DNA from: Aldersonia sp. NBC_00410
Lineage (GTDB): Bacteria > Actinomycetota > Actinomycetes > Mycobacteriales > Mycobacteriaceae
NCBI RefSeq assembly: GCF_026342035.1
Contig: NZ_JAPENM010000010.1
Location: 62,001 to 126,000 of the forward strand
Direction of reading: 5' to 3'
DNA: 64,000 bases
This document shows positions 43,583 through 54,286 of the stretch, in pieces (the stretch's first letter is position 1; each line of letters starts with the position of its first letter). The position numbers and the translations under genes are program-made. The notes beneath the pieces were generated by a model. It worked only from the letters and a program-made list of their open reading frames with translations, was not told the origin of the DNA and ran no database searches.

Positions 43583-45082
43583 CTACGTCGTGAGCTGATC
43601 GACCAACTGCGCGGCGGTGTCCACCGAGTCGAGCAGCTTGCCGACATGCGCCTTTGTCCCGCGCAGCGGTTCCAGGGTGGGGATGCGGACCAGCGAGTCG
43701 CCACCGAGATCGAAGATCACCGAGTCCCAGCTGGCGGCCGCGATGTCGGCGCCGAACCGGCGAAGACATTCGCCGCGGAAGTAGGCGCGGGTCAGGGGTG
43801 GCGGATTCGTCATCGCGGACATCACCTGCTGTTCGGTCACGAGGCGCTGCATCGATCCGCGTGCCACGAGCCGGTTGTAGATGCCCTTGTCCAGGCGCAC
43901 ATCCGAATACTGCAGGTCGAGCATGTGCAGCTTCGGCGCCGCCCAGCCGAGGCCCTCCCTGGTGCGGTATCCCTCGAGCAGCCGCAGTTTCGCGGGCCAG
44001 TCGAGCAACTCGGCGCAGTCCATCGGGTCGCGCTCGAGCAGATCGAGCACCATCGCCCACTTCTCCATGACGTCGGTGGCGCGTTCGTCCTCCTCGCCGC
44101 GTTCCTGGAGGAACTTCGCCACCCGGTCGTGGTAGGCACGCTGGATCGCCAGACCGGTCATCTCGCGGCCATCGGAGAGGGCGACCGTTGCCCGCAGCGT
44201 CGGATCATGGCTGATCGTGTGGACCGCGGTGACCGGACGGGCGAGCTGCAGATCGGAAAGATCGACACCGGCCTCGATAACGTCGAGCACGAGCGCAGTC
44301 GTGCCGACCTTGAGGTAGGTCGACATTTCGGCGAGGTTCGCGTCGCCGATGATGACGTGCAGCCGGCGGTACTTGTCCGCGTCGGCGTGCGGCTCGTCGC
44401 GGGTGTTGATGATGCCGCGTTTGAGGGTGGTCTCCAGCCCGACCTCTACCTCGATGTAGTCCGAGCGCTGGGAAAGCTGGAAGCCTGCGGTGTCACCGGA
44501 CTGGCCGATGCCGACCCGGCCCGACCCACAAATCACCTGCCGCGAGGCGAAGAACGGCGAGAGTCCGACGATGATCGAGTTGAATGGCGTCTCGCGCGCC
44601 ATGAGGTAGTTCTCGTGCGTGCCGTACGAGGCGCCCTTGCCGTCGACGTTGTTCTTGTACAGCTGCAGCGGCGGCGTGCCCGGCACCGACCTGGCGTGCC
44701 GAGCCGCGGCTTCCATCACGCGTTCGCCGGCCTTGTCCCAGATCACCGCATCGAGCGGATCGGTCACCTCGGGCGCGGAATATTCGGGGTGGGCGTGATC
44801 GACGTAGAGGCGGGCGCCGTTGGTCAGGATCATGTTCGCCGCACCGACCTCGTCGGCGTCGATCACCGGCGCGGGTCCGTTGAGCCGGCTCAGATCGAAT
44901 CCGCGCGCGTCGCGCAGCGGCGACTCGACCTCATAGTCCCAGCGGGTACGCCGCGCCCGCGGCACGCCTTCCGCAGCGGCGTAGGCGAGCACGGCCTGCG
45001 TCGAGGTGAGGATCGGGTTCGCCGACGCTTCGGTCGGCGACGAAATGCCGTACTCGACCTCGATACCGATGATGCGCTGCAT
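43583..45082 (-). CDS. dop: Deamidase/depupylase Dop
   Basis: The 499-residue product is the PafA-like enzyme that converts the Pup C-terminal Gln to Glu and removes Pup from substrates. It opens [15 protein letters not shown], and the catalytic aspartate is in [15 protein letters not shown] (Asp near 94). The Dop-specific loop is represented by [23 protein letters not shown] (in part) near 42-64. Other motifs are [19 protein letters not shown] near 141-159 and [19 protein letters not shown] (in part). The ATG at 45082 has TAGTCT 6 bases upstream, indicating its own leaderless transcript. Confidence 0.96.
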   Translation of the reverse strand: MQRIIGIEVEYGISSPTEASANPILTSTQAVLAYAAAEGVPRARRTRWDYEVESPLRDARGFDLSRLNGPAPVIDADEVGAANMILTNGARLYVDHAHPEYSAPEVTDPLDAVIWDKAGERVMEAAARHARSVPGTPPLQLYKNNVDGKGASYGTHENYLMARETPFNSIIVGLSPFFASRQVICGSGRVGIGQSGDTAGFQLSQRSDYIEVEVGLETTLKRGIINTRDEPHADADKYRRLHVIIGDANLAEMSTYLKVGTTALVLDVIEAGVDLSDLQLARPVTAVHTISHDPTLRATVALSDGREMTGLAIQRAYHDRVAKFLQERGEEDERATDVMEKWAMVLDLLERDPMDCAELLDWPAKLRLLEGYRTREGLGWAAPKLHMLDLQYSDVRLDKGIYNRLVARGSMQRLVTEQQVMSAMTNPPPLTRAYFRGECLRRFGADIAAASWDSVIFDLGGDSLVRIPTLEPLRGTKAHVGKLLDSVDTAAQLVDQLTT

Positions 45083-45088
45083 GCCACG

Positions 45089-45094
45089 AGACTA
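45089..45094 (-). promoter_or_regulatory. -10 element TAGTCT, leaderless start of dop
   Basis: TAGTCT on the minus strand, 6 bases before the ATG at 45082, with no ribosome binding site. Confidence 0.45.
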
Positions 45095-45150
45095 TGCGAA
45101 TCAACGGCGTTGACGCGGACTGGACGCGATTGCGCCGCGGCGCCGTTCGG

Positions 45151-45534
45151 TCAGCGGTGCCGGACCCGGCACTGCAGGTAGTACTCCACGCCGAGCGTGC
45201 GCAGCAGCGAACGGACAACCGGCGGCGCCCACGCCACCTTCGGATCGTGACCGATCCACGGATCATCGAGCTCGACGGTGTGACCGCGCGTCTCCACCAC
45301 GCACTCGCCTGCGGCAAGCACGTTGCGCACCCAATCGGTGTCCTTGCCGTAGGTCAGCGCGAACCGATACCGCTCGGCGCCACCGAAGACGTTGACCGGC
45401 GTGCGGTACTCGGTGCCGGACCTGCGCCCGCGATGCAACACCATCGCCATCCCCGGCAGGTGCCCGGCGACTACGCCGACCACCTTGTTCGTGGCGTGCT
45501 TGTTGAACCGGCCCAGCGCTTGCGGAAGCGGCAT
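45151..45534 (-). CDS. Deazaflavin (F420)-dependent nitroreductase-family protein
   Basis: The 127-residue product belongs to the Ddn/DUF385 split-barrel family. It begins PLPQALGRFNKHATNKVVG, then LPGMAMVLHRGRRSGTEYRTPVN (in part RGRRSGTEYRTPV, the F420 phosphate-binding stretch near residues 32-46), YGKDTDWVRNVLAAG near 68-82 and a C-terminal Tyr-rich strand VEYYLQCRVRH. Relatives reduce quinones or nitroimidazoles with F420H2. The ATG at 45534 follows AGGGAGAG; upstream codons do not look protein-like. Confidence 0.83.
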   Translation of the reverse strand: MPLPQALGRFNKHATNKVVGVVAGHLPGMAMVLHRGRRSGTEYRTPVNVFGGAERYRFALTYGKDTDWVRNVLAAGECVVETRGHTVELDDPWIGHDPKVAWAPPVVRSLLRTLGVEYYLQCRVRHR

Positions 45535-45653
45535 CCCACTCTCCCTTGCGTCGACGACCCATTCGCCCTCGAGTCGGCGTGATCGACTCGCACTCGCGAA
45601 CATACCCACGCCGATCCCGCGACACCGGGCAAAACGAGATGTGAAACTGTGTC

Positions 45654-46787
45654 GTGCCCGAGATCGGCGGAACCGCTGCCGGCGGTGCGGACCGCGCCGC
45701 GGAGAACCGGCTGTTTCTTTCACATGGGCTGCCGTTGGTGCTGTCGCGCGCCGACCGCTCGCATCGACTGCTCGAGCGGTCCGCGCCGATGGTCGTCGCT
45801 GTCGTCGCCGTCGGCGTCATCACCCTGATCGGCCTGCTGCTGCCCGACACCACCGATACCGAATACGGCGAGTCCACGATCGACCCGTTCGTCATCGCGC
45901 TTTATGCGGGATTCGTCGTGACGGTGATCGTCGTTCCGCCCACCGCGGCCTGGCTGGTGCATCGGCTGATCGCCAGGTCGCGTCCCGCCGTCGGTCGCGC
46001 ACTCTCCGTCGCCGTCATCCTCGCCGTCGTGTTCGTCATCCCGTTTCTGCAGGACGACGTGGTGCCGGACGCACATTTCCTCACCGACGCCGCGCTGAAC
46101 CTGGTCCTCGTCGCTGTCACCGTAGGGCTGACGTATCTGGGTGCCGGTTCGATTCTGACGTGGGCGGCGGCGTCGGCGGTACGTCAGGTCACCGCAGTCG
46201 GCACCCTGGCCGCCCGTGCGCTGCCCCTGGTCGTGCTGATCGTGCTGGTGTTCTTCACCGGTGAACTGTGGCAGCTGTCCGCGCGCATTCCGCGGGCGCG
46301 GCTGTGGCAGACGATTCTGTTCCTGCTGTCGATCTCGGCGGTGTTCCTGCTCGCGACGCTGCGCGACGAGCTGGCCGGTATCCGTGCCCAGCGCGGTGCC
46401 GCCGATCGGCCGCTTTCGCGGGCGGAGGTGGTCAACGTCCTGATCGTGATGTTCCTGGCCCAGTTCCTGCAGATCGCGGTCTTCGCCGTCGTGATCTTCT
46501 TGTTCTTCCTCGGGCTGGGGCTGATCGCGCTGCCGCCGGAGGTGATCGAGCTGTGGACCGGTAGCCCACCCCAGCAGGGCACCTGGTTCGGCGTGCGAGT
46601 TCCGGTGTCGCAGGCGCTGATTCACATGTCGATGATCGTGGCAGCGTTCAGCACGATGTACTTCACCGTCAGCTCGAGCACCGACCCGCAGTACCGGGAC
46701 CGCTTCTTCGATCCCTTGGTCGAGGAAATGGCCGACACCCTCGCTGCCAGGGACCGTTACCTGGAACGGTGGTATCCACGGCCGTGA
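45654..46787 (+). CDS. Conserved integral membrane protein, Rv2113 position
   Basis: The 377-residue product has about seven hydrophobic helices: near residues 45-63, 80-100, 118-133, 147-165, 185-205, 222-238 and 268-292. The family is unrecognised beyond its location between dop and mpa, which matches Rv2113 in M. tuberculosis. The tail after residue 340 is charged and ends DRYLERWYPRP. The GTG at 45654 has no convincing ribosome binding site. A bidirectional terminator separates it from mpa. No function is proposed. Confidence 0.75.
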   Translation: MPEIGGTAAGGADRAAENRLFLSHGLPLVLSRADRSHRLLERSAPMVVAVVAVGVITLIGLLLPDTTDTEYGESTIDPFVIALYAGFVVTVIVVPPTAAWLVHRLIARSRPAVGRALSVAVILAVVFVIPFLQDDVVPDAHFLTDAALNLVLVAVTVGLTYLGAGSILTWAAASAVRQVTAVGTLAARALPLVVLIVLVFFTGELWQLSARIPRARLWQTILFLLSISAVFLLATLRDELAGIRAQRGAADRPLSRAEVVNVLIVMFLAQFLQIAVFAVVIFLFFLGLGLIALPPEVIELWTGSPPQQGTWFGVRVPVSQALIHMSMIVAAFSTMYFTVSSSTDPQYRDRFFDPLVEEMADTLAARDRYLERWYPRP

Positions 46788-46816
46788 TCGGCACTCCCCC
46801 GCAGGCGTGAACGCGA

Positions 46817-46855
46817 CGAACGGGTCTCCACCTCGAGCTGGTGGGGACCCGTTCG
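46817..46855. terminator. Bidirectional terminator between the membrane protein gene and mpa
   Basis: A 16-base stem (46817-46832 with 46840-46855) with one G-U wobble encloses a 7-base loop, 11 bases beyond the mpa stop and 30 bases beyond the plus-strand stop. Confidence 0.8.
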
Positions 46856-46865
46856 GCAGATCGGA

Positions 46866-48623
46866 CTACAGGTACTGACCGGTGTTCGACTCCGTGTCGA
46901 TCGCGCGGCTCGCACTGGCGTTCTTGCCGGTGACGAGGGTGCGGATGTACACGATCCGCTCACCCTTCTTGCCCGAGATCCGTGCCCAGTCATCGGGATT
47001 CGTCGTATTGGGCAGGTCCTCGTTCTCCGAGAACTCGTCCACGATCGAGTCGTACAGATGCTGGATTCGCAGGCCCGGCGACGCGGTCTCGAGTACGGCC
47101 TTGATGGCGTACTTCTTGGACCGGTCCACGATGTTCTGGATCATCGCGCCCGAGTTGAAGTCCTTGAAGTACAGGACTTCCTTGTCGCCGTTGGCGTAGG
47201 TGACCTCGAGGAAGCGGTTGTCCTCGCTCTCGGCATACATCCGATCGACGACGCGTTCGATCATCGTCTTGATGCAGGCGGGCCGGTCGCCGCCGAACTC
47301 GGTGAGATCCTCCTCGTGCAGCGGCAGCGTGGGCGTCAGGTACTTCGAGAAAATGTCCTGCGCCGATTCCGCGTCGGGCCGCTCGATCTTGATCTTCACG
47401 TCGAGGCGGCCGGGGCGCAGAATCGCGGGGTCGATCATGTCCTCGCGGTTGGACGCACCGATCACGATGACATTCTCGAGCCCCTCGACGCCGTCGATCT
47501 CGGAAAGCAACTGCGGCACGACGGTGGTCTCCACATCCGAGGAGACCCCCGAACCGCGGGTGCGGAAGATCGAGTCCATCTCGTCGAAGAACACAATCAC
47601 CGGCGTTCCCTCGGAAGCCTTCTCGCGGGCCCGCTGGAAGATGATCCGGATATGGCGTTCCGTCTCGCCGACGAACTTGTTCAGCAGCTCGGGACCCTTG
47701 ATGTTGAGGAAGTAGGACTTCGCTTCCTTGGCATCCTCGCCGCGGGCTTCGGCCATCTTCTTGGCCAGCGAGTTCGCCACCGCCTTGGCGATCAGCGTCT
47801 TGCCGCAGCCGGGCGGGCCGTAGAGCAGCACGCCCTTCGGGGGGCGCAGCGAGTACTCGCGGAACAGGTCCTTGTGCAGGAACGGCAGTTCCACTGCGTC
47901 GCGGATCTGCTCGATCTGGCGCCCGAGACCACCGATGTCCTCGTAGCCGACATCGGGAACCTCTTCGAGCACGAGATCCTCGACCTCGGCCTTGGGGATG
48001 CGCTCGAACGCATAGCCGGCTTTGGTGTCCACCAGCAGCGAATCACCGGGGCGCAGCTTCCGGGTCGGCGAATCGGGGTCGGCGACGTCGTCCGATTCCG
48101 CGACCAGGGCGAGCGGATCGGCGAGCCACACCACCCGTTCCTCGTCGGCATGTCCAACGACGAGTGCGCGATGGCCGTCGAGAACCTCACGCAGCGAGCA
48201 GATCTCGCCCACGCGCTCGAAGGAGCCCGCTTCGACGATCGTCAGCGCTTCATTCAGCCGGACCGTCTGGCCCTGCCGAAGCGTGTCGGTGTCGATATTG
48301 GGCGAGCAGTTCAGCCGCATCTTGCGGCCCGAGGTGAATACGTCGACGGTCTCGTCGTCGTACACCGACAGCAGTACGCCGTATCCGCTCGGCGGTTGAC
48401 CGAGGCGGTCGACCTCTTCGCGCAATGCGACGAGTTGCTGACGCGCGTCCTTGAGCGTGTCCATCAACTTCGTGTTTCGGATGGTCAAGGAATCGATCCG
48501 CGATTCCAGTTCACGACTCCGATCCGGTGAATCGGCGAGTTGCCTGCGGAGTGCAGCCGCTTCGGCACGCACAGCTTCAAGCTCACGCCAAGCTGCGGAA
48601 TCCGAACTCTCGATGGGGCTCAT
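46866..48623 (-). CDS. mpa: Proteasomal ATPase Mpa/ARC
   Basis: The 585-residue AAA+ ATPase unfolds pupylated proteins and feeds them to the 20S core. An N-terminal coiled coil (residues about 10-70) binds Pup. Two OB folds follow (about 75-230). The AAA module has Walker A GPPGCGKT (near 285-292), Walker [13 protein letters not shown] (near 353-364) and arginine finger region LRPGRLD. It ends GQYL, the penultimate tyrosine needed for docking on the proteasome alpha ring. The ATG at 48623 follows GGGAGGAG; an earlier in-frame ATG at 48686 is not supported. It stands apart from pup-prcBA as in M. tuberculosis. Confidence 0.97.
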   Translation of the reverse strand: MSPIESSDSAAWRELEAVRAEAAALRRQLADSPDRSRELESRIDSLTIRNTKLMDTLKDARQQLVALREEVDRLGQPPSGYGVLLSVYDDETVDVFTSGRKMRLNCSPNIDTDTLRQGQTVRLNEALTIVEAGSFERVGEICSLREVLDGHRALVVGHADEERVVWLADPLALVAESDDVADPDSPTRKLRPGDSLLVDTKAGYAFERIPKAEVEDLVLEEVPDVGYEDIGGLGRQIEQIRDAVELPFLHKDLFREYSLRPPKGVLLYGPPGCGKTLIAKAVANSLAKKMAEARGEDAKEAKSYFLNIKGPELLNKFVGETERHIRIIFQRAREKASEGTPVIVFFDEMDSIFRTRGSGVSSDVETTVVPQLLSEIDGVEGLENVIVIGASNREDMIDPAILRPGRLDVKIKIERPDAESAQDIFSKYLTPTLPLHEEDLTEFGGDRPACIKTMIERVVDRMYAESEDNRFLEVTYANGDKEVLYFKDFNSGAMIQNIVDRSKKYAIKAVLETASPGLRIQHLYDSIVDEFSENEDLPNTTNPDDWARISGKKGERIVYIRTLVTGKNASASRAIDTESNTGQYL

Positions 48624-48761
48624 ATGCGACTCCTCCCAGTCCCGGTCTACTAACGCTACCGGCATGGATGAATTCTTGCCTTCCAACGCCGTTTCCGAGA
48701 CATCGTGCCTGCCCCTACGGCGTGTTAACAGCCGCGTGTTAGCCTGCCCTTACTCATTGGT

Positions 48762-48779
48762 GTCTCGGTGTTTCGAGAC
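48762..48779. repeat. Inverted repeat before the lipoprotein gene
   Basis: GTCTCG and CGAGAC are perfect 6-base arms around GTGTTT, 19 bases before the GTG at 48799. It may be an operator or a leader hairpin. Confidence 0.35.
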
Positions 48780-48798
48780 CGTACCGGAAGGTCGAACT

Positions 48799-49299
48799 GT
48801 GTTCGTTCGTTCGAGGTTCATCCAGCGCGGCGTTGTCGCGGCGAGCGCGCTCGTTATCGCCATCGGCCTGACCGCCTGCGGCTCCGACGACGAGAGCAGC
48901 GACAGCGCGGCGACAAGCGCCTCGGCGACCGCATCGGCTGCGGAGACCTCGGCTGCCGCTGCCGGCGCGCCGGATTCCGCCGAGCTGCAGAGCACGCTGG
49001 ACATCCTCCTGGACCCGGCCAAGCCCACCACGGAGAAGACCGCTGTCGTGGTCAACGGCGAAGCGCGGACCGCCAACATCGAGGCCGTGACGGCCGCCCT
49101 CGCGAACTACGGAAAGCTCACCTTCGCGGTTGGCGAGGCCACCGTCAACGGCGATACCGCGACCGCGCAGGTGCAGATCGTCTCGCCGAACGGCGCGATG
49201 CCGGTCCCGATGACCTGGCAGAACGTGGACGGCACCTGGAAGATCAGCGATGCCAGCGCGTGCCAACTGTTCGCCATGGGGCAGTCGCCCTGCGTTTAA
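48799..49299 (+). CDS. MTB12/LppK-like lipoprotein
   Basis: The 166-residue precursor has a lipoprotein signal peptide with lipobox LTAC (Cys27 is the lipidated residue). A Ser/Ala/Thr-rich spacer (about 30-58) leads to a small NTF2-like domain, SAELQSTLDILLDP, FAVGEATVNGDTATAQVQIVSP (in part) and TWQNVDGTWKISDASACQL, resembling the low-molecular-weight antigen MTB12 family. The location next to mpa matches lppK (Rv2116). The GTG at 48799 follows GGAAGG. It is exported and anchored to the outer face of the membrane; function unknown. A hairpin closes the transcript. Confidence 0.85.
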   Translation: MFVRSRFIQRGVVAASALVIAIGLTACGSDDESSDSAATSASATASAAETSAAAAGAPDSAELQSTLDILLDPAKPTTEKTAVVVNGEARTANIEAVTAALANYGKLTFAVGEATVNGDTATAQVQIVSPNGAMPVPMTWQNVDGTWKISDASACQLFAMGQSPCV

Positions 49300-49318
49300 C
49301 ACGCATTCGAGATTCTCG

Positions 49319-49353
49319 GCACGTGCCGTCGCAGTAATCGCGGCGGCACGTGC
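49319..49353. terminator. Terminator between the lipoprotein gene and trmI
   Basis: A 14-base stem (49319-49332 with 49340-49353) with one G-U pair closes a 7-base loop, between the convergent stops at 49299 and 49388. Confidence 0.8.
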
Positions 49354-49387
49354 TCGTTCGAGGCCCCGGTTCGGCCCTTTTTCCAGC

Positions 49388-50326
<939 letters not shown>

Positions 50327-50327
50327 C

Positions 50328-50333
50328 TAGCCT
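50328..50333 (+). promoter_or_regulatory. -10 element TAGCCT, leaderless start of the RecB-family nuclease gene
   Basis: TAGCCT is followed by 7 bases and the ATG at 50341, with no ribosome binding site. Confidence 0.45.
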
Positions 50334-50340
50334 TCCAGGT

Positions 50341-51219
50341 ATGACACTTGCGGCACCGGGCGACCTCGATCTCGCCGGTGACAACCTCGAGGCAAGCTCG
50401 GCCGGCGAAACCGCCGAGCGGAGCCGGCTCGCACTCTCACCATCGCGCGCAGCCGACTTTCGGCAATGCCCGCTCAAGTACCGGCTGCGCGCGATCGACC
50501 GTATTCCGGAGGCGCCCTCACCGGCGGCCACCCGCGGGAACGTGGTGCACGCCGCGCTCGAGGCCCTGTACGACCTGCCCGCGGCGCAGCGCTCGCCGGA
50601 TCGGGCGAGCGAACTCGTCGATCCTGCCTGGGACCGCCTCGTCGAGGAACGCCCCGGCCTCGACGGGGCCTTCGACGAGCCGGAGCGCACGGCGTTGCTC
50701 GCCGGGGCGCGTTCGTTGGTCCGGGGCTACTTCCAACTCGAGGACCCGTCCGCGTTCGAGCCGTCCGCGTGCGAATCCCGGGTCGAGGTCGAACTCGACG
50801 ACGGGGTGCTGCTGCGCGGGTTCATCGACCGGATCGACATCGCGCCCGACGGTGCACTCCGCGTGGTCGACTACAAGACCGGACGAGTGCCGGCGGTGAT
50901 GCGCGAGCAGAGCGCGTTGTTCCAGATGAAGTTCTATGCGCTGATCATTCTGCGCACCCGGGGCGTGTTGGCCAAGCAGCTACGGCTGCTCTACCTCGCC
51001 GGCGCCGAAATCCTGACCTACGGGCCCGACGCCGACGAGTTGTTCCGGTTCGAACGCACGCTCTCGGCGATGTGGCGGGCGATCCGGGCGGCCGGCGCGA
51101 CCGGCGACTTCCGTCCGAACCCGAGCCGGCTGTGTTCGTGGTGCGACTATCGGGCGATCTGTCCCGCCTTCGGCGGCAGCGTCCCGGCATATCCGGGCTG
51201 GCCGGACACCGAGGAGTAG
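50341..51219 (+). CDS. RecB-family PD-(D/E)XK exonuclease with iron-sulfur staple
   Basis: The 292-residue product (Rv2119-like) is a stand-alone RecB/Cas4/AddB-type nuclease. Cys43 (DFRQCPLKYR) and the C-terminal Cys265, Cys268 and Cys274 (LCSWCDYRAICP) form a 4Fe-4S staple as in AddB and Cas4. The catalytic core has GNVVHAALEALYD (His), GFIDRIDI (Asp, near 162) and VVDYKTGR (Asp and Lys, near 178-185). It likely works in DNA repair rather than CRISPR, since no cas genes or repeats are near. The start follows the leaderless pattern. Confidence 0.9.
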   Translation: MTLAAPGDLDLAGDNLEASSAGETAERSRLALSPSRAADFRQCPLKYRLRAIDRIPEAPSPAATRGNVVHAALEALYDLPAAQRSPDRASELVDPAWDRLVEERPGLDGAFDEPERTALLAGARSLVRGYFQLEDPSAFEPSACESRVEVELDDGVLLRGFIDRIDIAPDGALRVVDYKTGRVPAVMREQSALFQMKFYALIILRTRGVLAKQLRLLYLAGAEILTYGPDADELFRFERTLSAMWRAIRAAGATGDFRPNPSRLCSWCDYRAICPAFGGSVPAYPGWPDTEE

Positions 51220-51251
51220 TCCGCCGGTGTATCCGAGGAGTACCGGGTCGG

Positions 51252-52100
51252 TCAGAACCGGCAGGAACGGATGTCGGAGGCGAGAATCGCCTTCGCACCC
51301 ATCTCCACGAGCTGATCCATGACGCCGTTGTGCGCCTTGCGGGGCACCATCGCACGCACCGCGACCCAGTTCTCGTCGGCGAGCGGCGAAACGGTCGGCG
51401 ACTCCAGCCCGGGCGTGATCCGCACCGCCTCGTCGAGCAGCGCGCGCGGGCAGTCGTAATCGAGCATCAGGTACTGCTGCGCGAAGACCACACCCTGGAT
51501 CCGGGCGACGAGCTGATTGCGCGACCGGTCCTGCGGGTCGGCGCCGTTCGCCTCGATGAGCACTCCCTCGGAGTCGCACAGCGAGTCGCCGAATGCGATG
51601 AGATCGTGCTGGCGAAGCGTTCGCCCCGAGCCGACGACATCGGCGATGGCGTCGGCGACGCCGAGCTGGATCGAGATTTCTACGGCGCCGTCGAGCCGAA
51701 TCACTTCGGCTTGGAGGCCGCGGGACTTCAAGTCGGCCAGCACGAGGTTCGGGTACGAGGTCGCGATCCGCTTGTCGGAGAGATCCTCGACCCGCCAGTC
51801 CCGGCCTGCGGGCGCCGCGTAGCGAAAGCTGGACCGGCCGAAGCCGAGCGCGAGCCGTTCCTGCACCGGCGCGCCGGAGTCCAGGGCAAGGTCGCGACCG
51901 GTGATGCCGAGATCGAGCTCGCCCGACCCGACATAGATCGCGATGTCCTTGGGCCGCAGAAAGAAAAACTCGACCTGGTTGACGGGGTCGAGCACGGTGA
52001 GGTCGCGGGAGTCGGTGCGGCGGCGATAGCCGGCCTCGTCGAGGATGTGGGCGGCGGACTCGGAGAGCGAGCCTTTGTTGGGCACCGCGACGCGGAGCAT
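51252..52100 (-). CDS. hisG: ATP phosphoribosyltransferase HisG (long form)
   Basis: The 282-residue product catalyses the first step of histidine synthesis. [16 protein letters not shown] opens domain [12 protein letters not shown] and [11 protein letters not shown] (PRPP-binding, near residue 150-160) follow. The C-terminal ACT-like domain (about 210-282, the long-form regulatory part) has [28 protein letters not shown] (in part) and gives histidine feedback inhibition. The ATG at 52100 follows GAAAGGA. It lies 96 bases after hisE. Confidence 0.96.
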   Translation of the reverse strand: MLRVAVPNKGSLSESAAHILDEAGYRRRTDSRDLTVLDPVNQVEFFFLRPKDIAIYVGSGELDLGITGRDLALDSGAPVQERLALGFGRSSFRYAAPAGRDWRVEDLSDKRIATSYPNLVLADLKSRGLQAEVIRLDGAVEISIQLGVADAIADVVGSGRTLRQHDLIAFGDSLCDSEGVLIEANGADPQDRSRNQLVARIQGVVFAQQYLMLDYDCPRALLDEAVRITPGLESPTVSPLADENWVAVRAMVPRKAHNGVMDQLVEMGAKAILASDIRSCRF

Positions 52101-52152
52101 GAAATCGGTCCTTTCGAAGTGGTCGGTCACCATGGGCGCGACCTGGTCGCGA

Positions 52153-52201
52153 CGGTGTCGAAACGGCCGTCTACACGGCGGTGTCGATACGGCCGTCTAC
52201 A
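52153..52201. repeat. 23-bp direct repeat at the hisE/hisG junction
   Basis: The unit CGGTGTCGAWACGGCCGTCTACA is present at 52153-52175 and 52179-52201 with one mismatch. The second copy contains the hisE stop codon (52197-52199). Confidence 0.85.
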
Positions 52202-52460
52202 AATGTCGGTAGACGTCTTCGAGGCTCAGGCCTCGACCGACCATCAGCACCTGGACCCAGTACAGCAGCTGGGAGATTTCCTCGGCGAGGGATTCGTCGC
52301 TCTCGTGCTCGGCGGCGAGCCATACCTCGCCGGCCTCCTCGAGCACCTTCTTGCCCTGGGTATGCACGCCGGCGTCCAATGCGGCCACGGTGCCCGAGCC
52401 CGCGGGGCGGGTGACGGCACGGTCCTGGAGCTCGGCGAACAGGGACTCGAAGGTTTTCAC
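52197..52460 (-). CDS. hisE: Phosphoribosyl-ATP pyrophosphatase HisE
   Basis: The 87-residue alpha-helical MazG-like product hydrolyses phosphoribosyl-ATP to phosphoribosyl-AMP, the second histidine step. Family motifs are [26 protein letters not shown] (metal-binding Glu residues near 38-47) and [18 protein letters not shown] (near 58-75). The GTG at 52460 has GACAAT 8 bases upstream. hisE precedes hisG on the same strand, as in M. tuberculosis. Confidence 0.95.
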   Translation of the reverse strand: MKTFESLFAELQDRAVTRPAGSGTVAALDAGVHTQGKKVLEEAGEVWLAAEHESDESLAEEISQLLYWVQVLMVGRGLSLEDVYRHL

Positions 52461-52549
52461 GAGGAGCCATTGTCTCAGGTCGGCTGCGCATCCGAAAATC
52501 CGCCCAAGCCCGCCGGTGTGCGGCGCGCGCCCATGAGCGGGCGCCGTCC

Positions 52550-52555
52550 TAGGGT
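52550..52555 (+). promoter_or_regulatory. -10 element TAGGGT, leaderless start of the P-loop kinase gene
   Basis: TAGGGT is followed by 7 bases and the GTG at 52563. Confidence 0.4.
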
Positions 52556-52562
52556 CGGTGTC

Positions 52563-53216
52563 GTGGTGGCTGGGGTCATGCGCGCGCAGGTGCAGCACTG
52601 GATCGACGCCGGTGCCGCGCGGGGACAACCGCACCTGCTCGGGATCACCGGGCCGCCCGGCACCGGAAAAACGACGCTGACCGCCGCGATCGTGCGGTCC
52701 TTCGGCGCCGAACGGGTCGGAGTGCTGCCGATGGACGGCTTCCACCTGGCCAACGCGGTGTTGGAGCGGCTCGGCCGACGCGCGCGCAAGGGGGCGCCGG
52801 ACACGTTCGACGCGGCGGGATTCGTCGTCGCGGTGCAACGCGTTGCGGCGTTGCGCCCGGGCGACCCGCCGGTATATGTGCCCGACTTCGACCGCGCCCT
52901 CGACGAGCCGGTCGCAGGATCGCACGCATTGCTGGCCGGGCTTGGATTGATCGTCGTCGAAGGCAACTACCTCGGGCTCGATACCGCGCCGTGGTCGCGC
53001 ATCCGCGCGCTGCTCACCGAACTCTGGTATCTCGACAGCAGCACCGACGAGCGACTCGCCCGGCTGACCGCGCGGCATATCGCCGGTGGCCGCTCTGCGG
53101 AGGCCGCCCGGGTCTACGCGGCGGAGGTGGACGGGGCGAACGCAGGGCTTGTGGCGGACGCGCGCACCAACAGCGACCGCGTGCTCGGCGGCGAGATCCT
53201 CGCGGAGTTCGAGTGA
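52563..53216 (+). CDS. Nucleoside/pantothenate kinase-like P-loop kinase
   Basis: The 217-residue product is a P-loop kinase of the uridine kinase/PanK-like group (PRK09270-type). Walker A is [14 protein letters not shown] (near residues 27-40), followed by [20 protein letters not shown] (Asp near 58), then [14 protein letters not shown] and [10 protein letters not shown] (Walker B-like, near 133). [13 protein letters not shown] is the lid region. The substrate is uncertain; homologues are annotated as fructose-, uridine- or pantothenate-type kinases. The GTG at 52563 fits a leaderless start; the ATG at 52578 is the alternative. Confidence 0.83.
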   Translation: MVAGVMRAQVQHWIDAGAARGQPHLLGITGPPGTGKTTLTAAIVRSFGAERVGVLPMDGFHLANAVLERLGRRARKGAPDTFDAAGFVVAVQRVAALRPGDPPVYVPDFDRALDEPVAGSHALLAGLGLIVVEGNYLGLDTAPWSRIRALLTELWYLDSSTDERLARLTARHIAGGRSAEAARVYAAEVDGANAGLVADARTNSDRVLGGEILAEFE

Positions 53217-53222
53217 GTCGGG

Positions 53223-53897
53223 TCAGCCCATCGCGTCGGCGTACACGCGACGCAGACCGGCGACATCGAGTCCGACCAACGACTCGCGCAGCACCACGCC
53301 AGGGCGCGGCACCACCGCCACCGTGGACGGAACCACCAGTACGGCGCAGCCCGCGGTTTCGGCCGCATGGGTCCCGGTCGGCGAGTCCTCGACGGCCAGG
53401 CAGCGCCCCGGATCGAGACCGAGCAGTTCCGCGGCACGCTCGTAGGGCTCCGGCTCGGGCTTGCCCGCCCTGACCTCGTCCCCACACACGACGGCGTCGA
53501 AATACTCGCGGCCCAGCGTGTTGAGCGCCTTCTCGGTGAGCACCCGTTCGGTGTTCGTCACCAGAGCGGCGCGCAGACCGGCGGCACGCACGGCCCGCAG
53601 GAGATCCTTCGCACCGGCACGCCACGGCAGGCCGGCGTCGAACATCTCCCCCACCCGGGTGCGTAGCCACTGCGCGGATTCCTCGAACGCGTCCGGTGTC
53701 GGGTCCACATCGCAGTAGGCGAAAACCTTGCTCAGCGCCCCGTACATGGAGTTGCCGAGGGTGGTTTCCCGGACCGCGGGGGTGAGCCGACGGCCGAGCC
53801 GCTCGGACAGGTCGTAGACGGCGTCGTCCCAGAGCACTTCCGAGTCGAGCAATGTGCCGTCCATATCCCACAGCACGGCGGCCAGGTGAGTGCTCAC
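53223..53897 (-). CDS. HAD-superfamily phosphatase (CbbY-like)
   Basis: The 224-residue HAD hydrolase has motif I VLWDMDGTLLDSE (Asp10 and Asp12 by count), motif II ALVTNTE (near 112-118), motif III Lys in AGKPEPEPYERA and motif IV VEDSPTG. The helical cap between motifs I and II places it with beta-phosphoglucomutase-like phosphatases. Substrate unknown. GTG at 53897 overlaps the VOC stop as GTGA, ending the metH-VOC-HAD unit. It converges with the kinase gene. Confidence 0.87.
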   Translation of the reverse strand: MSTHLAAVLWDMDGTLLDSEVLWDDAVYDLSERLGRRLTPAVRETTLGNSMYGALSKVFAYCDVDPTPDAFEESAQWLRTRVGEMFDAGLPWRAGAKDLLRAVRAAGLRAALVTNTERVLTEKALNTLGREYFDAVVCGDEVRAGKPEPEPYERAAELLGLDPGRCLAVEDSPTGTHAAETAGCAVLVVPSTVAVVPRPGVVLRESLVGLDVAGLRRVYADAMG

Positions 53898-54286
53898 GCG
53901 GACCCTGCGGGATGTTCGGACTCGGTCCGGAAACAGAGGCAAAAGAAGTGCCCGGCCGGATCGCGGAACACCCGGAAACCGGGGTGCTCGGCGGAATCGT
54001 CGACGACCTCGGCGCCGAGTTCCACCACCCAGGCCTGGGCGGCGTCCATGTCGGTGACCTCGAAATCGAGGTGCGTATGCACACCTTCGGCCGGCCAGTC
54101 GAGCGGTGTGAAGTACGGCGCGAGCTGGAACGCCAACGCATGCCCGGCGGCACTCTTCGCGACGACCCAGTCTTCGTCCGCTCGGACGATCTCCCATCCG
54201 AGCACGGCGGAGTAGAAACGGGCCAGACCGATCGGATCCGGGCAGTCCAGGACCGGGTACTCGAGTTCGATCGACGGGCGCGTCAT
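53894..54286 (-). CDS. VOC-family (glyoxalase/bleomycin-resistance-like) protein
   Basis: The 130-residue product has two beta-alpha-beta-beta-beta modules. VLDCPDPIGLARFYSAVLGWE at about 11-31 (in part DPIGLARFYSAVLGWE), HTHLDFEVTDMDAAQAWVVELGAEVV (in part HLDFEVTDMDAA) and FRVFRDPAGHFFCLCF carry metal or substrate positions (His and Glu). Function unknown. Its ATG overlaps the metH stop as ATGA, so it is made together with MetH and the HAD phosphatase. Confidence 0.82.
   Translation of the reverse strand: MTRPSIELEYPVLDCPDPIGLARFYSAVLGWEIVRADEDWVVAKSAAGHALAFQLAPYFTPLDWPAEGVHTHLDFEVTDMDAAQAWVVELGAEVVDDSAEHPGFRVFRDPAGHFFCLCFRTESEHPAGSA

Noticed and set aside
50341-51219. Cas4-like nuclease as a sign of CRISPR
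   Set aside because: It is the Rv2119-type RecB-family protein; no repeats, spacers or other cas genes are present.
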